From Alteromonas naphthalenivorans (lineage in GTDB: Bacteria; Pseudomonadota; Gammaproteobacteria; Enterobacterales; Alteromonadaceae), in the NCBI RefSeq assembly GCF_000213655.1, contig NC_015554.1:2356001-2420000 (forward strand): DNA of 64,000 nt, read 5' to 3'. Of this stretch, positions 49,021-57,923 are shown one piece after another (the first letter of the stretch is position 1; every line of letters starts with the position of its first letter). The position numbers and the translations under genes were made by a program. Under the pieces are notes generated by a model. That model did not search any database, was not told where the DNA came from, and saw only the letters and a list, made by a program, of their open reading frames with translations.

Positions 49021-49089
49021 TTGGTCATACTAGGCTTATTGAATATACAAGGTTGCATTGGCCAGATAACAAATGGATAAAAAAAGACA

Positions 49090-50667
49090 ATGAGTGAAAA
49101 GCATAACGTCGGCTTTACAGCCCCTCACTTTGCGGCATCGCAAGTGGGTTTGAATATTTTAGAAAAAGGCGGCACCGCGATTGAAGCAATGGTGGCCGCC
49201 GCTGCGTCTATTGCCGTTGAATACCCTCACATGAATGGCATGGGTGGCGATGGGTTTTGGCTAATTAGTGAACCTGGCAAAGCCCCTATTGGCATTGATG
49301 CTTCGGGCGTTGCCGCATTAGGTGCTACACCTGAATTTTATAAAGACGAAAGTGCCATTCCTAGCCGAGGCGGAAAATCAGCCTTAACTATGGCTGGTGC
49401 TGTTGCTGGTTGGAATGAAGCATTAAAAATAAGTCACCAGTGGCAAGATGGTTTATCGCTTAATACGTTGTTCGATACTGCGATTAGCCAGGCTAATTGG
49501 GGTATTGAGGTGACGCAAAGCTTGGTAGATGCCAGCAATAAAACCTTTGACGATTTAGCCGGTGACCCGAATTTCGATCAGTTTTTAATAAAGGGCAAAG
49601 CACTTAAGAAAGGCAAAATTCTTAAACTGACGGCGCTATCTAAAACACTCAGCCACTTAGCCAAAGCCGGGCTTGATGATTTCTATCATGGCGAATTAGC
49701 AAGCAAACTGGCAACCGACTTAGAAGCCGCAGGTTCACCTATTCGTATTGAAGATTTTAATCAATACAAAGCGCAAATTGTCGAGCCGCTTTCGGTAACC
49801 ACCAGCAAAGGTACTTTGTATAACTTGCCTGCGCCTACGCAAGGTGTGGCGTCGTTAATTATTTTAGCGCTGTACGACAAAGTGCAGCACTTAGGTTCTA
49901 CCGATGCTGATATGGTGCACTTGTTAATTGAATGCACCAAACAGGCGTTTATTGCACGAAATGCGAACGTTACCGACCCATCACGCACGCCTGTTGATTT
50001 GTCTAGCTTATTAACTGATGAATCGTTAGATGAAATGGTTAAACACATTTCGGTAGAAAAAGCACAGCCATGGCCGCACGTGGCGAAACCTGGCGATACC
50101 ATTTGGATGGGTGCGTGTGACAGCGAAGGCCGAATGGTAAGTTACATTCAATCGCTTTACTGGGAATTTGGTTCAGGCATTGTTAGCCCACAAACCGGCA
50201 TTGTATGGAATAACCGAGGTACTTCGTTCTCGTTAGATCCAAATAGCAACCAATACCTAAAGCCGGGGTTGAAACCGTTTCATACGCTTAACCCTGCGTT
50301 TGCCGATTTAGCCGATGGGCGACGCATGAGTTACGGCACCATGGGCGGTGAAGGTCAGCCACAAACACAAGCGGCTTTATTTGCCCGCCATATTTATCAC
50401 AACCAACCTATTGATAAAGCCATTGCCCTAGGCCGCTGGTTATTAGGCCGTACTTGGGGTGATGAAAGTAACAACTTAAAAGCCGAGCGTGACTTAGCCG
50501 AGTATGTAGGCGAAAGCCTTATTGCCCGAGGTCACGACATGGTGACTGTCGACCCTTGTAACGAATTGATGGGCCACGCTGGCGCGGTTATTCGCGCGCC
50601 AACAGGCACAGTAAGCGCAGCAAGCGACCCGCGAAGCGACGGTAAAGCGTTCACTGATAAGGTGTAA
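49090..50667 (+). CDS. Gamma-glutamyltransferase-like Ntn hydrolase
   Basis: The 525-residue protein has the GGT fold: FTAPHFAASQVGLNILEKGGTAIEAM and YPHMNGMGGDGFW at the start. The likely autocleavage Thr is 337 in PGDTIWMGACD, placed as in GGT before the small subunit; NNRGTSFSLDPN, PFHTLNP and YGTMGGEGQPQTQA follow. No signal peptide is seen, unlike true periplasmic GGT, which fits the cytoplasmic oxamate amidohydrolase HpxW. It probably releases ammonia from oxamate or a related amide. Confidence 0.85.
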   Translation: MSEKHNVGFTAPHFAASQVGLNILEKGGTAIEAMVAAAASIAVEYPHMNGMGGDGFWLISEPGKAPIGIDASGVAALGATPEFYKDESAIPSRGGKSALTMAGAVAGWNEALKISHQWQDGLSLNTLFDTAISQANWGIEVTQSLVDASNKTFDDLAGDPNFDQFLIKGKALKKGKILKLTALSKTLSHLAKAGLDDFYHGELASKLATDLEAAGSPIRIEDFNQYKAQIVEPLSVTTSKGTLYNLPAPTQGVASLIILALYDKVQHLGSTDADMVHLLIECTKQAFIARNANVTDPSRTPVDLSSLLTDESLDEMVKHISVEKAQPWPHVAKPGDTIWMGACDSEGRMVSYIQSLYWEFGSGIVSPQTGIVWNNRGTSFSLDPNSNQYLKPGLKPFHTLNPAFADLADGRRMSYGTMGGEGQPQTQAALFARHIYHNQPIDKAIALGRWLLGRTWGDESNNLKAERDLAEYVGESLIARGHDMVTVDPCNELMGHAGAVIRAPTGTVSAASDPRSDGKAFTDKV

Positions 50668-50871
50668 CGCCGCGAAAAATCTAAATTCTAGGTTTAATCA
50701 AACGATAACATCTAGCAGCAACATTACCCCAAGCCGCTTTATCGGTGTGTTGCTTTTGGCTTGTTTTTAAAGGACGTCCACCCCTTTTAGGATAAGCCAG
50801 AGCAACCCGCCATAATTTCATTGGGCATACATGTTTTAGCAAGCACACATTCACAACGAGATCTTTAATTT

Positions 50872-51690
50872 ATGCAGTTTTTACTCGATAACATGACGGT
50901 AATTTTATCGTTAATTGGTACAGGCGTGTTCGCCGGATTATTGGCTGGCCTATTAGGTGTAGGCGGCGGTATTGTTATAGTGCCGGTCCTGTTTTTCTTA
51001 TTTCAAGCACTAGGGGTATCGGCTGAAAGCGCCATGGTGATTGCAACTGCAACATCGCTAGCCACTATTGTACCTACGTCTATTAGCTCTATTCGCGCTC
51101 ACCATAGCAAAGGCAACGTAGACTTTGCCCTACTTAAGGCTTGGGCAGTGTTTATCTTAATTGGTGTATTAGCAGGTAGTTACTTAGTCACGGTACTGGA
51201 CGCTAACTTTCTAACGTTGATGTTTGGTGTTATTGCCACGTTATCTGCTATTAACATGCTAGTTGGTAAAAAAGATGCCTTGTTTAACGGCCTACCAGGT
51301 CGTGTTGGACAGTCTATTATGGCAGCGTGTATCGGCTTTTTTAGTTCCATGGTTGGCATTGGTGGCGGCACGCTTACCGTCCCTACACTTACCTTTTGTA
51401 ATTACCCAGCGCACAGAGCAGTAGGTACAGCAGCCGCTGTTGGCCTAATTATTTCGCTGCCTGCCGCTATTACTCTTTTATTCGTAGGCACTACGCCTGT
51501 TGATGCGCCATTTGCTACCTACGGTTACGTTAACCTACTTGGTTTCGCGTGCATTGTGCCGCTAACGGTAATTTTTGCGCCAATTGGTGCAAGCATCGCC
51601 AACAAGTTAGATGCTGGTCTGCTTAAGAAAATTTTTGCTGTTGTTCTCATCATTACTGGCCTGCGCATGCTTGCGCAGGTGTTTATCTAG
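50872..51690 (+). CDS. TauE/SafE-family membrane transporter
   Basis: The 272-residue protein has about eight membrane spans and the family repeats GLLAGLLGVGGGIVIVPVLFFLF and GFFSSMVGIGGGTLTVPTLTF. Members move sulfite, sulfoacetate and other organic anions. It is 9 bp before the aminotransferase gene, so it may carry a ureide or end product (for example oxalate or oxamate) in this pathway. The substrate is inference. Confidence 0.88.
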   Translation: MQFLLDNMTVILSLIGTGVFAGLLAGLLGVGGGIVIVPVLFFLFQALGVSAESAMVIATATSLATIVPTSISSIRAHHSKGNVDFALLKAWAVFILIGVLAGSYLVTVLDANFLTLMFGVIATLSAINMLVGKKDALFNGLPGRVGQSIMAACIGFFSSMVGIGGGTLTVPTLTFCNYPAHRAVGTAAAVGLIISLPAAITLLFVGTTPVDAPFATYGYVNLLGFACIVPLTVIFAPIGASIANKLDAGLLKKIFAVVLIITGLRMLAQVFI

Positions 51691-51699
51691 GAGCCTATT

Positions 51700-52935
51700 A
51701 TGACTGGTTTTGCACCATTAACACCTCCACCACGCCTTTTAATGGGCCCAGGCCCTATTAACTGTTATCCGCGTGTATTGTCGGCCATGTCTACTCAGCT
51801 AGTAGGCCAATACGACCCTGTAATGACAGGCTACATGAACGAAACCATGGCGCTGTACCGCACGCTATTTAATACCAAAAACCAACAAACCATGTTGATT
51901 GATGGTACGTCGCGGGCAGGTATTGAAGCGGTGTTAGTGTCGGCTATTGAACCTGGCGATAAGGTGCTAGTGCCTATCTTCGGGCGTTTTGGCCACCTAT
52001 TGGCTGAAATTGCAGAGCGCGCCGATGCAGAAGTTCACACTATTGAAGTGCCGTGGGGTGAAGTATTTAAACCCGAGCAAATAGAAGCGGCCATTAAGAA
52101 AGTACAGCCTAAACTATTAGCCATAGTACAAGGCGATACGTCTACCACTATGTTTCAACCTCTTGAAGACATTGGCGCTATTTGTGAAGCCAACGACGTG
52201 TTGTTCTATTGCGATGCCACCGCATCGGTAGGGGGTAACCCGTTAGAAGTAGACAAGTGGAAGCTAGATGCAGTGTCAGTGGGTTTGCAGAAATGCTTAG
52301 GCGGCCCTTCAGGCAGTGCGCCCATTACCATGAGCCAAAAGTTTGTTGATGTGGTGCGTACTCGCCATCACGTTGAAGCTGGTATTCGTGATGCACATCA
52401 TGAAAGTGCCCGCGGCCCGAAAATTCGGTCTAACTATTTCGACCTTGGCATGATCATGGATTACTGGGGTGACGAACGCTTAAATCACCATACCGAAGCC
52501 GCAACCATGCTTTATTGCGCCCGTGAATGCGCTATTTTGCACCTTGAAGAAGGCCAGCAAAATGTTATTGCACGCCATAAAGTGGCTGGCGATGCCATGC
52601 TAGCGGGTGTTCAAGCCCTTGGCCTAACGCCATTTGGCGACCTTGCCAACAAAATGAGTAACGTTGTGGGCGTGGTTATTCCTGATGGCGTACACGGCGA
52701 ACAAGTACGTGAAGACCTGCTACTGCGTTTCAACATTGAAATTGGCACCAGCTTTGGCCCCCTTAAAGGGAAAATTTGGCGAATAGGCACCATGGGTTAT
52801 AACGCGCGCCAAGATGCGGTGTTGCATACCCTTCAGTCGCTAGAAACCGTATTACGCAAGCAAGGTATGTCGCTACCGGCTGGTGCTGGCGTAGACGCTG
52901 CACTTGCTGTGTATTCGGGAGCCATGAATGTCTGA
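51700..52935 (+). CDS. Class V aminotransferase, PucG-type ureidoglycine-glyoxylate aminotransferase
   Basis: The 411-residue protein has the alanine-glyoxylate aminotransferase layout: PPPRLLMGPGPINCYPRVL, DGTSRAGIEAVL, FYCDATASVGG and the PLP Lys 198 in VGLQKCLGGPSG. Family members include serine-pyruvate aminotransferase and PucG, which moves the amino group of (S)-ureidoglycine to glyoxylate to give oxalurate and glycine. The allantoate-type hydrolase encoded next (8-bp overlap) supports the PucG role. Confidence 0.85.
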   Translation: MTGFAPLTPPPRLLMGPGPINCYPRVLSAMSTQLVGQYDPVMTGYMNETMALYRTLFNTKNQQTMLIDGTSRAGIEAVLVSAIEPGDKVLVPIFGRFGHLLAEIAERADAEVHTIEVPWGEVFKPEQIEAAIKKVQPKLLAIVQGDTSTTMFQPLEDIGAICEANDVLFYCDATASVGGNPLEVDKWKLDAVSVGLQKCLGGPSGSAPITMSQKFVDVVRTRHHVEAGIRDAHHESARGPKIRSNYFDLGMIMDYWGDERLNHHTEAATMLYCARECAILHLEEGQQNVIARHKVAGDAMLAGVQALGLTPFGDLANKMSNVVGVVIPDGVHGEQVREDLLLRFNIEIGTSFGPLKGKIWRIGTMGYNARQDAVLHTLQSLETVLRKQGMSLPAGAGVDAALAVYSGAMNV

Positions 52936-54160
52936 ATTTTCTGATGCGGCCGCGCTAGTAATGGCGCGCTGTGAAGCACTAGGTTCACTAAGCCAAAACC
53001 CAAGCTGTTTAGACAGGCGCTATTTAACCGAACAACACAAACTGGCCAATCAGCTAACGTCCGGCTGGATGATAGAAGCCGGTATGACAACCTGGCAAGA
53101 CAGCGTAGGTAACATTTGGGGCCGCTATACATCAGCCGTTCCTAACGCGCCTCGCTTGATTATTGGCAGTCATTTAGACACGGTGCCAAATGGCGGTAAA
53201 TACGACGGCATGTTAGGTGTAGTTGCACCGGTAACGCTCATGGCCATGTTCAGCGGCGAAGGTCGACAGTTTCCTTTTCACATTGATATTGTTGGCTTTT
53301 GTGACGAAGAAGGCACCCGTTTTGGTACTACCCTATTAGGTAGCCGTGCGTTAACAGGCAAGTGGCAAGACGAATGGCGCAGGCTAAAAGACGAAGATGG
53401 CATTTCCCTAGAAGATGCGATGAAAAACTTTGGGCTGGATTTTGATGCTATTAACAGCGCCACCATTGCACAAACTGACTTGCTGGGTTACTTAGAACTG
53501 CATATTGAGCAAGGCCCAGTGTTAGAGCAAGAGAACTTACCTGTAGGTGTAGTAAATGCTATTGCTGGTGCGAAACGCTTTTCATTAACGGTTACCGGCA
53601 TGGCAGGACACGCGGGAACTGTGCCTATGTCGATGCGCCACGACGCCTTATGCGCCAGCGCCGAAATGATTTTAGCGGTAGAGTCTATTAGTCAACAGCG
53701 TCCAGGTGTTGTGGCTACCGTGGGTAAAATTGAGAACGCGCCCAATGGCGTGAATGTGATTTCTGGCCGATGCCAGTTCTCTTTAGATATTCGCAGTGAA
53801 GAAGACCCATTGAGAGATGCCGCATTGGCAGAGATTTTGCAAAAAATCAACGACATTGCCGTGTTACGCAATGTGGAATTGAAGATAGAGCAAACACACA
53901 GTGCGCCAGCGGTTCATTGTGATAGTGCCCTACAAAATACATTGCTTAAAGGTGTAACTGAAGCAGGCATAGTACCCAAAGTACTGGCCTCGGGTGCAGG
54001 GCATGATGCAATGGCAATGGCTGAAATATGCCCTGTTGCTATGTTATTCACACGCTGTAAGGGTGGCATTAGTCACCATCCGGCTGAGTCTATCACCACA
54101 GACGATGTTGCCGCGAGTTTAGCGGTAATGCACCATAGTCTTCGCACGTTAAAGTACTAA
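52928..54160 (+). CDS. M20-family amidohydrolase, allantoate amidohydrolase type
   Basis: The 410-residue protein has the metal-binding motifs of the hydantoinase/carbamoylase group: IIGSHLDTVPNGGKYDGMLGV, GFCDEEGTRFGTTLLGSRAL, LELHIEQGPVLE and GAGHDAMAMA. These enzymes use two metal ions to remove a carbamoyl group from N-carbamoyl amino acids, ureidoglycolate or allantoate. Allantoate to ureidoglycine fits the neighbouring PucG-like gene best; beta-ureidopropionase or N-carbamoylase cannot be ruled out. Confidence 0.85.
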   Translation: MSEFSDAAALVMARCEALGSLSQNPSCLDRRYLTEQHKLANQLTSGWMIEAGMTTWQDSVGNIWGRYTSAVPNAPRLIIGSHLDTVPNGGKYDGMLGVVAPVTLMAMFSGEGRQFPFHIDIVGFCDEEGTRFGTTLLGSRALTGKWQDEWRRLKDEDGISLEDAMKNFGLDFDAINSATIAQTDLLGYLELHIEQGPVLEQENLPVGVVNAIAGAKRFSLTVTGMAGHAGTVPMSMRHDALCASAEMILAVESISQQRPGVVATVGKIENAPNGVNVISGRCQFSLDIRSEEDPLRDAALAEILQKINDIAVLRNVELKIEQTHSAPAVHCDSALQNTLLKGVTEAGIVPKVLASGAGHDAMAMAEICPVAMLFTRCKGGISHHPAESITTDDVAASLAVMHHSLRTLKY

Positions 54161-54225
54161 AACTTAGTTCTAGCCTACGCAAGGTTCACGTTTAAGCATT
54201 ATTCGTTAAATGATAAGAAACAGGT

Positions 54226-54600
54226 ATGAGTAAGATGAAGATAGCAAGGATATATAACGACGATGAAGGCAAGAGCCACTTTGGAGAAATTGATATTCCA
54301 CTGAAAGATGGCGGGCCTATTGGACTGTTATCAGAAAAGTTTGGCGCCGATAAAATCATCTTTAGGGAAACGCCAGCAGACTATGACTTTAAATGGCACC
54401 CTGCGCCAGCACGCCAACTTCTGTTTATCTTAAAAGGCCGCGCAGAGTTTACGGTTTCTAACGGTGAACGCCATGTATTTGGTTCTGGTGATGTTATCTT
54501 GCTAGAAGATACGGAAGGTGAAGGTCACTGCTCAAAAGCCATGTACAACGAAGTGCGTCACTCCATCTTTGTTACGCTAGATGAAGGTGTTGAATTTTAA
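54226..54600 (+). CDS. Small cupin-domain protein
   Basis: The 124-residue protein has one cupin barrel: ARQLLFILKGRAEFTVSNGERHVFGSGDVILLED, then EGHCSKAMYNEVRHSIFVTL. The first metal motif is atypical (WHPAPARQLLF rather than HxH), so metal binding is uncertain. It is only half the size of the bicupin ureidoglycine aminohydrolase, so it is not that enzyme. It closes the ureide operon and precedes a terminator. Confidence 0.8.
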   Translation: MSKMKIARIYNDDEGKSHFGEIDIPLKDGGPIGLLSEKFGADKIIFRETPADYDFKWHPAPARQLLFILKGRAEFTVSNGERHVFGSGDVILLEDTEGEGHCSKAMYNEVRHSIFVTLDEGVEF

Positions 54601-54628
54601 TTACTTTCATCGCCTTGCTGTTAATTTG

Positions 54629-54655
54629 AGCGCGTCATATTGGCGCGCTTTTCCT
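54629..54655 (+). terminator. Terminator after the cupin gene
   Basis: Stem AGCGCG ... CGCGCT with a 9-base loop, then TTTTCCTTTT, about 30 bp after the stop. It likely ends the ureide operon. Confidence 0.65.
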
Positions 54656-54824
54656 TTTAGAGCACCAACTTGGTGCGCCACATCTTTACACTTCTTTCCT
54701 TTCCACCTTTCTTCTAAATAAAAATAGCTGTTAATCATTAAGTTATCCTTCTTATAGACCATAGACTAAGTGGTCAGCTTCTTGCAAAAACCCGCATTAT
54801 AATTTTAATACTGCTGTAGTACTC

Positions 54825-56330
54825 ATGTGTTTGCGACTTACCTTTTTGCCTTTCTATCTTGTTGTATTTATCTCTCTTACCAGTTTTGCTTATAAAAGTG
54901 TTGCCGCATCCAGTGCCGTAGCCAATTCCTCATTTTCTACTCCTGAATTTACTTCTACTTCTTTTTCTGCTTCTTCATCTTTTTCTATGCCGTTGTGGTT
55001 TGAAGGCTTCAAAAAAACAGCCACACCACAACAGATGTATCAATTTTTACACGCCATGCCAAAAGGCGGTGATTTACATCATCACTTGTCAGGTTCAGGG
55101 TTTAGTGAATGGTGGTACGAACTGGCAGCCGATCCTACAAAAAATGGGGGTTATACCTATTACACTCAGGTAAGTATCAAACCATGCCATTCAGACCCAC
55201 AAAGTGCCTTACGCTTTCATACCATCAGCGAAACGACATGGGCTAAATTACCCCCGTGCATTCAGAAAAATTACACTGAATTAGGCTTGCTTGATAACAA
55301 TTTAAAACGCGAGTTTATGGATAGTATTCGCTTACATACGGCGTCGGAAGGACGAGAAGAATTCTTTTCTACCCATTGGCAACGGTTAAACGAATTAACC
55401 GCAAACCCCACGTTAGTGTCAAAAATATTGCTACGTAACATGCAAGCTTACCAAAAGGAAAATCTGCAATATTTGGAAACCCAAGTGAATATGCGTCACG
55501 CAAAAAAACCTGACGGCAGTTTGTATACCCCAGATGAAGCCTTAGCAATTTACACCGACGTACTCGCTAGCGAAGAAGCAAAAGCCACCGGCGTAACCGT
55601 TCGTTTTCAGTATGCCTTAGTGCGCTTTCTACCCGACGCAGAGGCTCAGCTAGAGTGGATTTATAACTTTGTTGATAGCCACAGGGATATTTATGTAGGC
55701 ATTAACTTGGTTGGCAGAGAAGATGATATAAATGGGCAACCGAAACGGTTTGCATCAACACTTCGTAAGCTTCGTGCTAAATACCCTAAAATTTTATTGG
55801 CCTTTCACGCTGGCGAGTCAGAAACTGCCGATTCGAATGTGCGTGACACTTTGTTGCTTGGTTCACAGCGCATTGGGCACGGGTTAAATACCATTTTCGA
55901 CCCAGATACGCTATTGCTAATGAGAAACAGCCAGTACCTTATCGAAATTAACCTTATTTCAAACTTGCTGCTTGAATATGTGCCAAGCTTCGATACCCAC
56001 CCCTTTCCAGAATATCTGCGAACCGGTATTCCTACCGCGCTATCTACCGATGACAGAGGCATGTTCGACTCCATATTAACCGATGAATTTTATATCGCGG
56101 TAACCGAATTCAACTTAAGTTGGGAAGAAGTACTCACATTAGGCACCAACAGTTTGCAGTACAGCTTTTTACAACCAAATGTGAAAGCGCAGCAACTTAC
56201 TTTATTTCATCAACGTGTTGCTGAATTTGAAACTCAGGTGGCATCAGATACTGTGCCTACCTCTCCCCCAATGTTTCGTGCATTCATCTGTAAATTTGAA
56301 AGCGAACTGTGCAGCGGCAATAAGGATTAA
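54825..56330 (+). CDS. Exported adenosine deaminase
   Basis: The 501-residue protein has an N-terminal signal sequence (FLPFYLVVFISLTSFAYKSVAAS) and a Ser/Thr-rich spacer, then the metal-dependent deaminase barrel: MPKGGDLHHHLSGSG (metal His pair), LAFHAGESETADS (catalytic Glu), QRIGHGLN and ALSTDDRGMF. It turns adenosine into inosine outside the cytoplasm. It is 2 bp before the nucleobase symporter gene. It is longer than cytoplasmic ADA, as in the secreted ADGF-like group. Confidence 0.88.
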   Translation: MCLRLTFLPFYLVVFISLTSFAYKSVAASSAVANSSFSTPEFTSTSFSASSSFSMPLWFEGFKKTATPQQMYQFLHAMPKGGDLHHHLSGSGFSEWWYELAADPTKNGGYTYYTQVSIKPCHSDPQSALRFHTISETTWAKLPPCIQKNYTELGLLDNNLKREFMDSIRLHTASEGREEFFSTHWQRLNELTANPTLVSKILLRNMQAYQKENLQYLETQVNMRHAKKPDGSLYTPDEALAIYTDVLASEEAKATGVTVRFQYALVRFLPDAEAQLEWIYNFVDSHRDIYVGINLVGREDDINGQPKRFASTLRKLRAKYPKILLAFHAGESETADSNVRDTLLLGSQRIGHGLNTIFDPDTLLLMRNSQYLIEINLISNLLLEYVPSFDTHPFPEYLRTGIPTALSTDDRGMFDSILTDEFYIAVTEFNLSWEEVLTLGTNSLQYSFLQPNVKAQQLTLFHQRVAEFETQVASDTVPTSPPMFRAFICKFESELCSGNKD

Positions 56331-56332
56331 TC

Positions 56333-57706
56333 ATGCAAGAACAACATCAAGATTTACTCTATAGCCTGCACGACAAACCCAATGCGGTAGCGTGCTTAAC
56401 CGCTGCGCTTCAGCACATGCTGGCGAGCTTTATTGGCGTGATAACGCCTACATTAATTATCTCTGCCACCCTCGGGCTGACAGAGCACACCGCTTACCTT
56501 ATTTGCATGGCGCTTTTTGTTAGTGGTGTGGGCACCTTTATTCAAACTAAAAAATTTGGGCCAGTAGGCAGTGGCTTAGTGGCCATTCAGGGCACCAGCT
56601 TTGCATTTATCAGTGCGTTGCTATTGGCTGGCATGAAGGTAAAAAATGAAGGTGGCAGTAGCGAAGAAATTTTATCACTTCTTTTTGGCCTTACATTGGC
56701 GGGCGCCTTGGTTGAGGTGGTGTTTAGTTTATTTGTTACACAACTTAAACGCATTATCACACCATTGACGACTGGCATTGTGATTACTGCCATTGGCTTA
56801 TCACTGATTAATGTTGGAATGACAGATTTAGCAGGTGGGTTTAATGCTGAATCATTCGCAAGCTTAGATAATTTAGGCTTAGGAGTAAGCGTTTTACTTA
56901 TTATTGTATTTTTGAACGCGTCGAATAATCATTGGGTAAGGCTATCGGCTATTTTTATAGGCATGACCTTGGGTACCGCCTATGTGTGGTTTACTAAAGG
57001 ATTAGACTTTTCCCACTTAAATGATTTACCCGCTATTGCCGTTCCCCAGCCTTTTGCGTTTGGTATTAGCTTCGACATTACCTTGTTTTTACCTATCGCA
57101 CTTATCTACTTGTTTACCGCAATTGAAACCGCAGGCGACTTAACCGCGAATAGCTTGTTTTGCAAAGAGCCCGTGTCAGGCCCACTTTACTTATCGCGTA
57201 TTAAAGGTGGCATTTTAGGTGACGGACTTAACTCTATGATTGCGGGCGCCTTTAACACATTCCCCAATACCACCTTTGGCCAAAACAACGGCGTTATTCA
57301 GCTAACGGGTATTGCGAGTAGAAAAGTAGGTTTCTTCGTGGCGGGCATGTTTGTATTTGTTGGTTTGTTCCCTGCGGTTGGCGGAGTGCTGCAAGCTATA
57401 CCTAAGCCGGTGTTGGGCGGCGCAACGTTGGTTATGTTTGCCATGGTGGCCGTGGGTGGTCTGAAGCTACTTGCCAGCTACGCGTTAGATAGAAGAAGCA
57501 GCTTAATCACCGCGTGTGCGTTAGGGATGAGCATTGGTGTAATGATGGTACCCAGCGCATTATCACAATTACCCACTTGGCTTGAAAACGTTTTACTTTC
57601 ACCGGTTACCTCTGCGGGTTTAACCGCTATCATTTTAGATCTCACCCTACCCAGTGCACCGCAAAAAACTTCCAGCACGGCGTCAAAGACCCAAGGTGAA
57701 GTGTAA
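56333..57706 (+). CDS. NCS2-family nucleobase:cation symporter
   Basis: The 457-residue protein has about 12-14 spans and the NCS2 motifs: FGPVGSGLVAIQGTSFAF, TAIETAGDLTANSLF (the Glu-containing TM8 motif), and NTFPNTTFGQNNGVIQLTGI. It imports purine bases such as xanthine or urate with protons or sodium. It follows adenosine deaminase by 2 bp and precedes the TonB receptor. Confidence 0.9.
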   Translation: MQEQHQDLLYSLHDKPNAVACLTAALQHMLASFIGVITPTLIISATLGLTEHTAYLICMALFVSGVGTFIQTKKFGPVGSGLVAIQGTSFAFISALLLAGMKVKNEGGSSEEILSLLFGLTLAGALVEVVFSLFVTQLKRIITPLTTGIVITAIGLSLINVGMTDLAGGFNAESFASLDNLGLGVSVLLIIVFLNASNNHWVRLSAIFIGMTLGTAYVWFTKGLDFSHLNDLPAIAVPQPFAFGISFDITLFLPIALIYLFTAIETAGDLTANSLFCKEPVSGPLYLSRIKGGILGDGLNSMIAGAFNTFPNTTFGQNNGVIQLTGIASRKVGFFVAGMFVFVGLFPAVGGVLQAIPKPVLGGATLVMFAMVAVGGLKLLASYALDRRSSLITACALGMSIGVMMVPSALSQLPTWLENVLLSPVTSAGLTAIILDLTLPSAPQKTSSTASKTQGEV

Positions 57707-57884
57707 AGAGCGAAATTGGTGCAATACTCACGCTAAATATCACAATAAAATAACATTATCTATTTTCACTACTCTAAAAAAATTCAATAAAATCATAAAT
57801 TTAATTTTATTTGATTTCCTGACCAACTGGACAAGAAGCTGGCACTCATTGTGCTTTTACCCAGACAGAAAAATAAAAAAGTAT

Positions 57885-57896
57885 AAAAGGCCTTTT
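57885..57896. promoter_or_regulatory. Palindrome before the TonB receptor
   Basis: A perfect 12-bp palindrome AAAAGGCCTTTT lies 27 bp upstream of the receptor start, within an AT-rich leader; TTTTAAAAGG continues beyond it. It could be an operator or mRNA hairpin. Confidence 0.3.
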
Positions 57897-57923
57897 AAAA
57901 GGTTATTAAAAATAGAGGAAACC

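Noticed and set aside
54226..54600. Cupin protein as ureidoglycine aminohydrolase
   Set aside because: That enzyme is a bicupin of about twice this length and the usual metal-binding His motif is not seen.
57654..57923. Upstream extension of the TonB receptor frame
   Set aside because: It overlaps the end of the symporter gene, lacks a signal peptide at its start, and a good ribosome site precedes the ATG at 57924.
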